Source of the DNA: an uncultured Kiritimatiellota bacterium
GTDB lineage: Bacteria > Verrucomicrobiota > Kiritimatiellia > RFP12 > UBA1067
Reading direction: 5' to 3'
Assembly (NCBI GenBank): GCA_934643865.1
Contig: CAKUCX010000058.1
Coordinates: forward strand, 1-21,361
Length of the DNA: 21,361 nt
Shown: piece after piece, positions 16,066 to 21,361 of the stretch
Numbering within the stretch: the first letter of the stretch is position 1
Layout: each line of letters opens with the position of its first letter
Notes under the pieces: generated by a model
Database searches by the model: none
What the model saw: the letters and a program-made list of their open reading frames with translations, nothing else
Told to the model about the DNA's origin: nothing
Made by a program: the position numbers and the translations under genes

Positions 16066-18006
16066 TTACCGAATAAACAACATTGTACCATTTGGCACAT
16101 AGGCGGGGAAGTCCGCACCCGTCACCTGAAGGCCGCACCAGAGGGCGGCTTCTCCCTCCGCCGCGCCCGTGAACGTGCCCGCCAGGGTGCCCTCCGCGTC
16201 CGCCGTCACCGCGAACTGCGCGTGTTCGCCGCCCGTGCGGAAGAACCACGTCCCCGTGGCCGCCTTCGCTTCGCCGCCGACGGTGAAGACGCCGGGCGCC
16301 GTGCCGTCCGCGCTGCGGCTGTAGAGTGTGAGGCCATACGACGCGCCGGGCGTCAGGCCCGTGAGCGTGAAGGCGACGGAGTCCGCCGCGCCGGACGCGG
16401 CGACGCCGTCCGCGAAGAGCGCATGCGACGGCTCGCCCGCCGCCGAAACGGCAAGCCCCTCCGTCCGCGCGAGCGTGAGGCAGACCGCCGTGCGGGTCGT
16501 CCCGTCCGAGCGGCGAAGCCCGCGTGCCCGCGCCTCCGTCGCGCCCGCGCGGGGCGTCCAGACGTTCCAGAACGTGTTCGTGAGCCAGCCGACGCGCCCG
16601 TCGCCCGCGTAGGGCGTTCCGTCCGCGTCGAAGTCGACGGACACGACGTCGAGCGGCTCGTAGTCGACGCGCTCCAGGGCGAAGCGGCACGAGGAGAGGT
16701 CGCAGCCATGGTTCCCGCCGGGGCCCGGCCCGAGCGCGAGCGAAAGGCGCTCGCCCGCGCGCAGCCACACGTCGTCCGCGTCCAGCGAGTCGACGGCCCC
16801 CTTTTCGACGGCGACGGCCGACACGGCATAGCGGTTCGAGGAGACCGTGACGACGCCGTCCACGCCGTCCGCCCAGTCGGCGTTCGGCTTGTCGCCGATG
16901 TGCCGCAGAAGGCCCGAGACGCGGTAGACGCCGTCCACCGGCGCCGTCCAGCCAAGGTGTACGTAGGACGCCCAGCCTGGATGGAAGACGAACTCGTCCG
17001 CGCCGGCAGAAAGCCCCGCACCGTCCGTGAAGAACGCCTTGGCCTTTGCGTTCATGTTCGCAAAGAGATAGGGGTAGGTTTTCTTGTCCTTGTCTGTCGT
17101 CCAGTCGGCGCTCACAACCCAGCCCCGCCAATCTGTCCGTTCGTCATATCCGTAGGCGAACGGCGTGACCGCCCCCAACGGTTCCGTGGACATACCGAAT
17201 TCCCACGTCGCGCCCTGCGCGTCCGTGAACGTCGCCGCGTCCGGCGTCTCCGCGCGCTTGGCGGCAACGAGGGCCGCATTCGCGTCCATCTTGTAGCGCG
17301 TCCAGTCCGGCATTGCCCCCGCGCGCGTCTGGGCGACCGTGAACGTGAGCGCGCTCGCGTCGCCGGTGATGTTCCCATTCGCGTCAAGCCGCAGCTGGAG
17401 CGTCTCGCCCGCCACGCAGAACACGTTCGAGACGGCAAGGGTCGTCGCCGCCCAGTCCACCGCCTGCGTCGTCGAGAAGCAGACGACCGCGTTCGTGAAC
17501 GTGACGAGCCAGGAGGGGACCCCGTGGGCCAGCGCCGCCCGGATGCCGGTGACGCCATCCCATGTCGGCTTGGGGAAGATGTGCCGCACGTTCGCCTCGA
17601 CCGTGTAGAAGCCCGTCTCGTTCGGCGTGAAGGCAAGGACGTGCGGTTGCGTGTCGCCCGGATGGAAGTAGAGTTCGCCGGGCCTGACCATTCCCTGCTC
17701 AGGGCCGCCCACGGGCGTCGTCCCCGTATGGGCGAGCAAATAATAATACTGATCCATCCAGCTTCCCTGGAGGGCGGCGTTCGCCCCTGCCTTCACGCCG
17801 TACGCCATCATCCGCTGCGTGCCGTCGGCCTGCTCGACGTAGAACGCCCACGTCCCCTTCCCGCTCGCATCGGCGCGGGGATTGGCGTGGGCGTCGTCCG
17901 CCGCGAAGGCCGCCACGGCGTCCGTCGCCGCCGCCGTCCAGAGCGGCGTGGCCGCCTGAGCCACCACAAGTGCAGAAAGCACCGTGACAATGGCCAAGAG
18001 CTTCAT
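16066..18006 (-). CDS. Secreted protein with a duplicated ~220-residue module and a G-x-x-L-x-x-R tail
   Basis: From ATG 18006 this is a 646-residue protein with a signal peptide (MKLLAIVTVLSALVVAQAA). I do not recognise a named family. Two modules repeat at an offset of about 215-227 residues: GTWAFYVE (51) and ATWEFGMS (266); YYYLLAHT (87) and YPYLFANM (311); ELYFHPGD (111) and EFVFHPGW (338); TGFYTVEANVRHI (131) and DGVYRVSGLLRHI (358); AGETLQLRL (199) and AGERLSLAL (417). A jelly-roll or carbohydrate-binding-like fold is a guess. A third beta-rich region (450-630) leads to the end GTMLFIR. ATG 18006 has no spaced AAAGGA site, only the G13 tract; the good site serves ATG 18065 in another frame. 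A one-base change in the tract would fuse that start to this gene. The HzsA-like gene follows at once and is probably co-transcribed. Confidence 0.72.
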   Translation of the reverse strand: MKLLAIVTVLSALVVAQAATPLWTAAATDAVAAFAADDAHANPRADASGKGTWAFYVEQADGTQRMMAYGVKAGANAALQGSWMDQYYYLLAHTGTTPVGGPEQGMVRPGELYFHPGDTQPHVLAFTPNETGFYTVEANVRHIFPKPTWDGVTGIRAALAHGVPSWLVTFTNAVVCFSTTQAVDWAATTLAVSNVFCVAGETLQLRLDANGNITGDASALTFTVAQTRAGAMPDWTRYKMDANAALVAAKRAETPDAATFTDAQGATWEFGMSTEPLGAVTPFAYGYDERTDWRGWVVSADWTTDKDKKTYPYLFANMNAKAKAFFTDGAGLSAGADEFVFHPGWASYVHLGWTAPVDGVYRVSGLLRHIGDKPNADWADGVDGVVTVSSNRYAVSAVAVEKGAVDSLDADDVWLRAGERLSLALGPGPGGNHGCDLSSCRFALERVDYEPLDVVSVDFDADGTPYAGDGRVGWLTNTFWNVWTPRAGATEARARGLRRSDGTTRTAVCLTLARTEGLAVSAAGEPSHALFADGVAASGAADSVAFTLTGLTPGASYGLTLYSRSADGTAPGVFTVGGEAKAATGTWFFRTGGEHAQFAVTADAEGTLAGTFTGAAEGEAALWCGLQVTGADFPAYVPNGTMLFIR

Positions 18007-18008
18007 TT

Positions 18009-18065
18009 TCACCCCCCCCCCCCCTTGACGGGCGGAGCCCCAACGTTCAGCGCGTGCGTGTTCAT
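18009..18065 (-). CDS. Short upstream ORF ending in the G tract
   Basis: ATG 18065 has AAAGGA 8 bases upstream, the same site and spacing used by the start codons at 12440, 19119 and 20618. It encodes 18 residues, MNTHALNVGAPPVKGGGG, and stops at TGA (18011-18009), 2 bases before ATG 18006. The poly-G tract supplies its four glycine codons. As read it is a leader ORF that could couple translation to the next gene. With 14 G it would read through as an N-terminal extension of the secreted protein. It may instead be the true start of that gene in an out-of-frame state, or a tract-length error. Confidence 0.5.
   Translation of the reverse strand: MNTHALNVGAPPVKGGGG
18012..18024 (-). repeat. Homopolymer G13 (coding strand), possible phase-variation tract
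   Basis: Thirteen C on the plus strand, G on the coding strand, directly before GTGAAAATG or TGAAAATG of the secreted-protein gene. It is the longest homopolymer in the window and of the length at which slippage becomes frequent in known contingency loci. Confidence 0.85.
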
Positions 18066-18101
18066 GGTTCCGTTCCTTTCGTGCTTTCATGCACCGGCAA
18101 G

Positions 18102-18126
18102 CAGACATCCGCCACAGGCGAATCTG
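18102..18126 (-). other. Leader stem-loop at the predicted 5' end of the secreted-protein mRNA
   Basis: On the minus strand CAGATTCGCC pairs with GGCGGATGTCTG around a TGT loop: 10 pairs, one of them a G-U wobble, with a 2-base bulge. The predicted transcription start (~18125) places it at the extreme 5' end, where it could protect the message. It includes most of the 13-bp element shared with the 12440 leader. Confidence 0.45.
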
Positions 18127-18129
18127 CCG
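18117..18129 (-). promoter_or_regulatory. 13-bp element shared with the beta-strand gene leader
   Basis: The minus strand reads CGGCAGATTCGCC, differing by one base from the copy at 12461-12473. Both lie upstream of genes for proteins with the same C-terminal tail. Confidence 0.35.
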
Positions 18130-18131
18130 AA

Positions 18132-18142
18132 AGTCTAGCACA
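18132..18142 (-). promoter_or_regulatory. Extended -10 promoter of the secreted-protein/HzsA-like operon
   Basis: The minus strand reads TGTGCTAGACT. The predicted start near 18125 gives a leader of about 60 nt to ATG 18065 or 119 nt to ATG 18006. Confidence 0.5.
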
Positions 18143-18178
18143 TCGCACGCCGGGCGTCCAGCGCCGTCGTTGGGCCCG

Positions 18179-18213
18179 TCGCCCGCTCGCCCATAGCCAC
18201 GGGGCGCGGGCGA
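18179..18213 (-). terminator. Hairpin at the end of the kinase operon
   Basis: TCGCCCGC (18179-18186) pairs perfectly with GCGGGCGA (18206-18213), directly after the kinase stop codon at 18214; the 19-base loop allows a further GCCC/GGGC stem. No U tract follows. Confidence 0.5.
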
Positions 18214-19119
18214 TCAGCGGGCGGCGAGGAACGCCTCGACCTCGGCGCGGTTCGGGCAGGCGGGCGGACGACCCGAGAGGCCGCGGCACTTGAGCGCCGA
18301 GACGGCGCTCGCGAACCGCATGGATTCGCGCAGGTCGTGCGTCTCGATCCAGCGGATCGCGAAGCCCGTGTGGTAGAGGTCGCCGCAGCCCGTCGTGTCG
18401 ACGACCTTCTCGACGGGGAAGGCGGGCAGCTTCACGACGTGCGTGCCGTCGAAGGTCATCGAGCCGCGCACACCCATCGTCGCGCCCGCGACTGCGGGGT
18501 GGTAGGTGTCGTAGATCTTCCGCACGGCCGCCTCGGCGTCCGCAAGGCCCGTGAGCTTGAGCGCAAACTCCTCGCTGCAGACGAGCAGGTCGGCGTAGGG
18601 GAGCAGTTCGGGTACGCCGTCGCGGAGGGTGCCGGCGTCGAAGTTGACGACGACGCCCGCCTCCTTCGCGGCCTTCGCGCCCGCGAGGGCGCCCTTGGGA
18701 TTGTGGCCGTCGATGTGGAAGATCTTCGCGCCGCGCACGAGGTCGAGGTCCACCTCGTCCGCCTGCAGTTCGGTGAGGCCCTCGCGCGTCCAGGCGCAGG
18801 AGCGGTTCCCGGTCTTCTCCTCGATCCAGAGGTAGGCGATCGCGCTGGAGGCGCCGGGGCGGATCTTCATCGCGGAGGTGTCGACGCCCTGGCGCTTGAA
18901 GTCCTCGAGGATCATGCGCCCGTCGGGGTCGTCGCCGACCGTGCCGATGTAGGCGGCGGAGAGGCCGAGGGCCGCCGCGCCGGCCGTCGAGTTCGCCGAG
19001 GGGCCGCCGCCGAGGATGGCGTGCTTGATCATCTGCACCTTGGTGTCCATGGGGATGAACGGCAGCACCGCGAGGTGGTCGTTCGAGCAGTAGCCCAGTC
19101 CAACGAAGTCGGCTTGCAT
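18214..19119 (-). CDS. PfkB-family carbohydrate kinase (YihV/ribokinase-like)
   Basis: The 301-residue cytoplasmic kinase phosphorylates a sugar or sugar derivative with ATP. The first PfkB signature is seen at GGGPSANSTAGAAALG (37-52) followed by IGTVGDDPDG (58-67). The second is DTTGCGD (241-247), with Asp247 as catalytic base; the usual GAGD reads GCGD, so the anion hole has Cys in place of Ala. The C-terminal part (DLRESMRFASAVSALKC, then GRPPACP) is close to YihV-type kinases. It is the third gene of an operon with an amino-acid-type ABC receptor and permease, 31 bases after the permease stop. That suggests the imported compound is sugar-linked, for example an Amadori (fructosyl-amino acid) or sulfosugar; this is inference. 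AAAGGA lies 9 bases before ATG 19119. Confidence 0.87.
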   Translation of the reverse strand: MQADFVGLGYCSNDHLAVLPFIPMDTKVQMIKHAILGGGPSANSTAGAAALGLSAAYIGTVGDDPDGRMILEDFKRQGVDTSAMKIRPGASSAIAYLWIEEKTGNRSCAWTREGLTELQADEVDLDLVRGAKIFHIDGHNPKGALAGAKAAKEAGVVVNFDAGTLRDGVPELLPYADLLVCSEEFALKLTGLADAEAAVRKIYDTYHPAVAGATMGVRGSMTFDGTHVVKLPAFPVEKVVDTTGCGDLYHTGFAIRWIETHDLRESMRFASAVSALKCRGLSGRPPACPNRAEVEAFLAAR

Positions 19120-19150
19120 GATGGGGATTCCTTTCCGGGGGTGGTGGGGG

Positions 19151-19801
19151 TCAGCTGTAGTAGGCGAAGCGCTTCTCGATGCGCTCCATCGTCCAGGCGA
19201 CCACGTAGTTGAAGATGTAGTAGAAGACGCCCGCCGCGACGAGCGGGGCCATGGTCGTGTGCGCGCTCGAAAGCTGCTTCGCGAGCGTGAACATCTCCGT
19301 CACCGCGATCGTGAACGCGAGCGACGTGTCCTTCACGAGGGTGATGACCTCGTTGCCGACGGCGGGGATGACGCGCTTCACCATCTGCGGCAGGACGATG
19401 CGGAAGAACGCGCGCCCGCGCCCCAGGCCGAGCGCCTTCGCGGCCTCCCACTGCCCAACCTCGACGGAGAGGATGCCACCCCGGTAGATCTCCGCGAAAT
19501 ACGCCGCGTAGTTCAGCGCGAAGGCGAGGACCGTCGCGAGGAGGCGCGGGTAGTGCGCGAGCGAGAGGCCGAAGAGGTAGTAGGGCGCGAAGTAGACGAA
19601 GAGGATCTGGAGCATGAGCGGCGTGCCGCGCACGACGCTGATGTAGAGGCGGAAGGCCGTGGAGACGGGCCGCGCGGAGGACATGCGCCCCCACGCGACG
19701 ACGAGCCCCAGCGGCAGGGCCAGCAGCAGGGTGAACGCGAAGATCTCCACCGAGACGAGAAGCCCCGAGAGGAGTTCCAGCACCATGCCCGCGAAGGTCA
19801 T
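19151..19801 (-). CDS. Polar amino-acid-type ABC transporter permease (HisM/GlnP family)
   Basis: The 216-residue inner-membrane protein has about five hydrophobic segments and the family blocks VRGTPLMLQILFVYF (58-72), AYFAEIYRGGILSVEVGQWEAAKALGLG (the EAA loop that contacts the ATPase) and IVLPQMVKRVIPAVGNEVITLVKDTSLAF. It forms the membrane channel, probably as a homodimer, for the receptor encoded 22 bases upstream. The length is normal for HisM/GlnP proteins. An internal ATG at 19786 is a possible alternative start; neither has a clear ribosome site. No ATP-binding subunit gene (GlnQ type) is in the window, so one must be supplied from elsewhere. Confidence 0.93.
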   Translation of the reverse strand: MTFAGMVLELLSGLLVSVEIFAFTLLLALPLGLVVAWGRMSSARPVSTAFRLYISVVRGTPLMLQILFVYFAPYYLFGLSLAHYPRLLATVLAFALNYAAYFAEIYRGGILSVEVGQWEAAKALGLGRGRAFFRIVLPQMVKRVIPAVGNEVITLVKDTSLAFTIAVTEMFTLAKQLSSAHTTMAPLVAAGVFYYIFNYVVAWTMERIEKRFAYYS

Positions 19802-19823
19802 CCCTGCGCCCCGCCCCGTCCGC

Positions 19824-20618
19824 CTACTTCAGGATGAGGGCGTTCGGCTCGATGCCGTACTTCGCGGCGATCTTCGCCATCGTGCCGTCCTTCACCATCT
19901 CCTTGAGCGTGGCCTGCACGTCGTCGCGGAGCTGCGTGTTGCCCTTCTTGAAGCCGATGCCGTACGTCTCGGTCATGACGATCTCCTTGAGGAGCGTGAA
20001 CTTGCCGGGCATGTCGGCCATCTTCTTCTTCGCCACGCCCACGTCGAGCGCCACGGCGTCCACCGCGCCCGAGTCGAGCTCCAGCATCGCGTTGTTGTAG
20101 TTCGGCACGACGACAAGCTTCTTGAACGTGGCGCCGAGCGCGGCGACGTCCTTCTTGTCGCCCTTGCCGGAGAGTTCCTTCTGGACGGGCGTGTCGGTCT
20201 GCACGCCCACGGTCTTCCCGGCGAGGTCCTTGAGCGTCTTGATCGGCGCGCCGGCCTTCACGAGCACGACCTGCGAGTTGTCCACGTAGGGCTCCGTCCA
20301 GGTATAGCCCGCCTCGCGGCCCTGCATGGTGAAGCCGTTCCAGATGCAGTTGATCGAGCCGGAGTTGAGCTCCATGTCCTTCGCGTCCCAGTTGAGCGGG
20401 TTCGCGACGAACGTCCAGCCGCGCCGCGCGCAGACCTCGCGCGCGAGGTCGAGGTCGAAGCCCTTGTACTCCGCGCCCTCCTTGTAGCCGTAGGGCGGGA
20501 AGTCGGCGTCGAAGCCGACCACGAACTTCGTCTTGCCGTCATCCGCCTGCTTTTCGCATCCCGTGAACACGCCCATCGCCGCCACGGCGGCGCACGCAAC
20601 CAACGTCAGCTTCTTCAT
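19824..20618 (-). CDS. Polar amino-acid-type ABC transporter substrate-binding lipoprotein
   Basis: The 264-residue receptor begins MKKLTLVACAAVAAMGVFTGC, a lipoprotein signal with Cys21 as the lipidated residue, so it is tethered in the periplasm. The SBP family 3 pattern is clear: FVVGFDADFPPYGYKEG, then GFDLDLAREVCARRGW, NSGSINCIWNGFTM, TWTEPYVDNSQVVLV, LAGKTVGVQTDT and VDAVALDVGVAKKK. Family 3 proteins bind polar amino acids, opines or related compounds. It heads the operon with its permease and a PfkB kinase. AAAGGA lies 7 bases before ATG 20618. Asp and Glu residues of the ligand site are present, but I cannot name the ligand. Confidence 0.93.
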   Translation of the reverse strand: MKKLTLVACAAVAAMGVFTGCEKQADDGKTKFVVGFDADFPPYGYKEGAEYKGFDLDLAREVCARRGWTFVANPLNWDAKDMELNSGSINCIWNGFTMQGREAGYTWTEPYVDNSQVVLVKAGAPIKTLKDLAGKTVGVQTDTPVQKELSGKGDKKDVAALGATFKKLVVVPNYNNAMLELDSGAVDAVALDVGVAKKKMADMPGKFTLLKEIVMTETYGIGFKKGNTQLRDDVQATLKEMVKDGTMAKIAAKYGIEPNALILK

Positions 20619-20650
20619 GAATCACTCCTTTGTTCGTAAAGTCATGGACG

Positions 20651-20661
20651 AGTATACCATA
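20651..20661 (-). promoter_or_regulatory. Extended -10 promoter of the receptor-permease-kinase operon
   Basis: The minus strand reads TATGGTATACT. The predicted leader is about 26 nt and includes the AAAGGA site. It is divergent from the promoter at 20712; the two hexamers are about 60 bp apart. Confidence 0.6.
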
Positions 20662-20711
20662 TTTTGGCCCGCCTGCCGCCGGCCGCCGCCGCGTCCGGGG
20701 CCGTTCCGTTT

Positions 20712-20722
20712 TGTGGTACACT
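20712..20722 (+). promoter_or_regulatory. Extended -10 promoter of the DUF3857-type gene
   Basis: The plus strand reads TGTGGTACACT, 7 bases before ATG 20730, with no ribosome site between: a predicted leaderless start. Confidence 0.55.
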
Positions 20723-20729
20723 ACGCGGC

Positions 20730-21361
20730 ATGAGGATTCTACGTTGCCTCGCCGCGTGTGCGGCGCTTGCGCGGGCGGCCCCGCCGCCCGAGATGCCCGA
20801 GGCGTTCCGCGCCGACGCGGCGCAGGTCGCGGCGGCGGCGGCGCGCGCGACCGCCGCGCGCTTCCCCGACGCCGACAGCGTCGTCGTCGACGACCGCTTC
20901 CACACGCGCTACGAGGCCGACGGCACGGACGTCGCCTGGGAGGACGAGTGGGTCAAGGTCCTCACGGAGAAGGGCCGCCGCGCCCACGCGACCGTCTCGC
21001 TCGACTTCAGCGCGCGCTACGGCGACGCAGGCCTCCTCGCCGTCGAGATCGTCGGGACGAACGGCGTCGTGCGCCCCGTCGACGTCGCGCGCACGCTGAA
21101 GACGGCGACGGACAACGCCGCCCTCGCCGCGAACATCGTCGACCCCCTCGACCGCACGCTCTCCTGCGCCGTCCCCGGCCTCGCCGTGGGCGAGATCCGC
21201 CACGTCCGCCTCTGGCGCCGCACGCGGAAGCCCCGGATGCGGGGGGCGTGGGCCGACACGACGCTCCTGGAGCAGACGTCGCCGATCCTCTCCGCCGTCG
21301 TCACCGTCGACGCGCCCGCCGCGCGCCCCCTCGTCCACGCCGCCGTGCGCCAGCCCTGCGC
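20730..21361 (+). CDS. DUF3857-domain (transglutaminase-like) secreted protein, 3' end off window
   Basis: The frame is open from ATG 20730 to the window end (210 codons). A short signal peptide (MRILRCLAACAALARA) is followed by an Ala-rich stretch. From about residue 50, a region resembling the N-terminal part of DUF3857 proteins reads WEDEWVKVLTEKGRRAHATVSLDF and AVEIVGTNGVVRPVDVA. In the family this beta-rich domain usually precedes a transglutaminase-like domain, which would lie beyond the edge. The role is unknown; the family is periplasmic or outer-membrane associated. It is the only plus-strand gene and diverges from the transporter operon. It could be another beta-rich secreted protein if the missing part differs. 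Confidence 0.72.
   Translation, partial: MRILRCLAACAALARAAPPPEMPEAFRADAAQVAAAAARATAARFPDADSVVVDDRFHTRYEADGTDVAWEDEWVKVLTEKGRRAHATVSLDFSARYGDAGLLAVEIVGTNGVVRPVDVARTLKTATDNAALAANIVDPLDRTLSCAVPGLAVGEIRHVRLWRRTRKPRMRGAWADTTLLEQTSPILSAVVTVDAPAARPLVHAAVRQPC

Noticed and set aside
18006..18141. In-frame ATGs at 18141 and 18090 as starts of the secreted protein
   Set aside because: The first lies within the promoter region and the second has no ribosome site; both would put a long basic extension before the signal peptide.

Overview
The window is GC-rich, very densely coded, and almost entirely on the minus strand; only the last, truncated gene is on the plus strand. The mix of genes suggests a Gram-negative-type anaerobe of the Verrucomicrobiota/Kiritimatiellota kind. 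The pointers are large secreted beta-strand proteins, a hydrazine-synthase-alpha-like c-type cytochrome, PutP, and arginine biosynthesis through ArgJ. This assignment is an inference; no rRNA or other marker gene is present. I saw no tRNA, rRNA, CRISPR array or insertion sequence.

Layout from right to left, which is the direction of transcription for all but the last gene. (1) 20730-21361 (+): start of a secreted DUF3857-type protein, cut by the window edge. (2) 20618-18214 (-): an operon for a polar-amino-acid-type lipoprotein receptor, its permease and a PfkB sugar kinase; no ATPase gene is present. (3) 18065-12549 (-): a secreted protein built on a duplicated module, followed closely by a large protein with a TolB-like propeller, an HzsA-like middle region and two CXXCH haem sites. 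(4) 12440-9141 (-): a 1099-residue autotransporter-like beta-strand protein. (5) 8997-5527 (-): argJ, xseA and a PP2C phosphatase, closely packed. (6) 5494-4568 (-): a RfbD-like sugar-nucleotide reductase. (7) 4506-2944 (-): PutP sodium/proline symporter. (8) 2909-1 (-): a ketoacyl-synthase-like protein translationally coupled to an acyltransferase-like protein that runs off the left edge.

Four things stand out. The ketoacyl synthase and acyltransferase are both intact reading frames but have lost their catalytic residues by alignment (KS Cys to Ala and His to Asp; AT Ser to Ala and His to Asn), so this looks like a non-catalytic KS/AT pair. A run of 13 G lies just before the secreted-protein gene at 18006, inside a short upstream frame that carries the best ribosome site; one more G would fuse the two frames, so this may be a phase-variable switch. 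Seven transcription units begin with the same extended -10 motif (TGTGNTANANT-like). In four of them the start codon sits 6-7 bases after the hexamer, which predicts leaderless mRNAs. Two of the large secreted proteins end in the same pattern G-x-x-L-[FI]-[IL]-R, a possible sorting tail.

There is no stretch longer than 300 bases without a gene. The longest gaps (8998-9140, 12441-12548, 18007-18213, 20619-20729) hold promoters, hairpins, a heptamer repeat and the G tract, each listed below.
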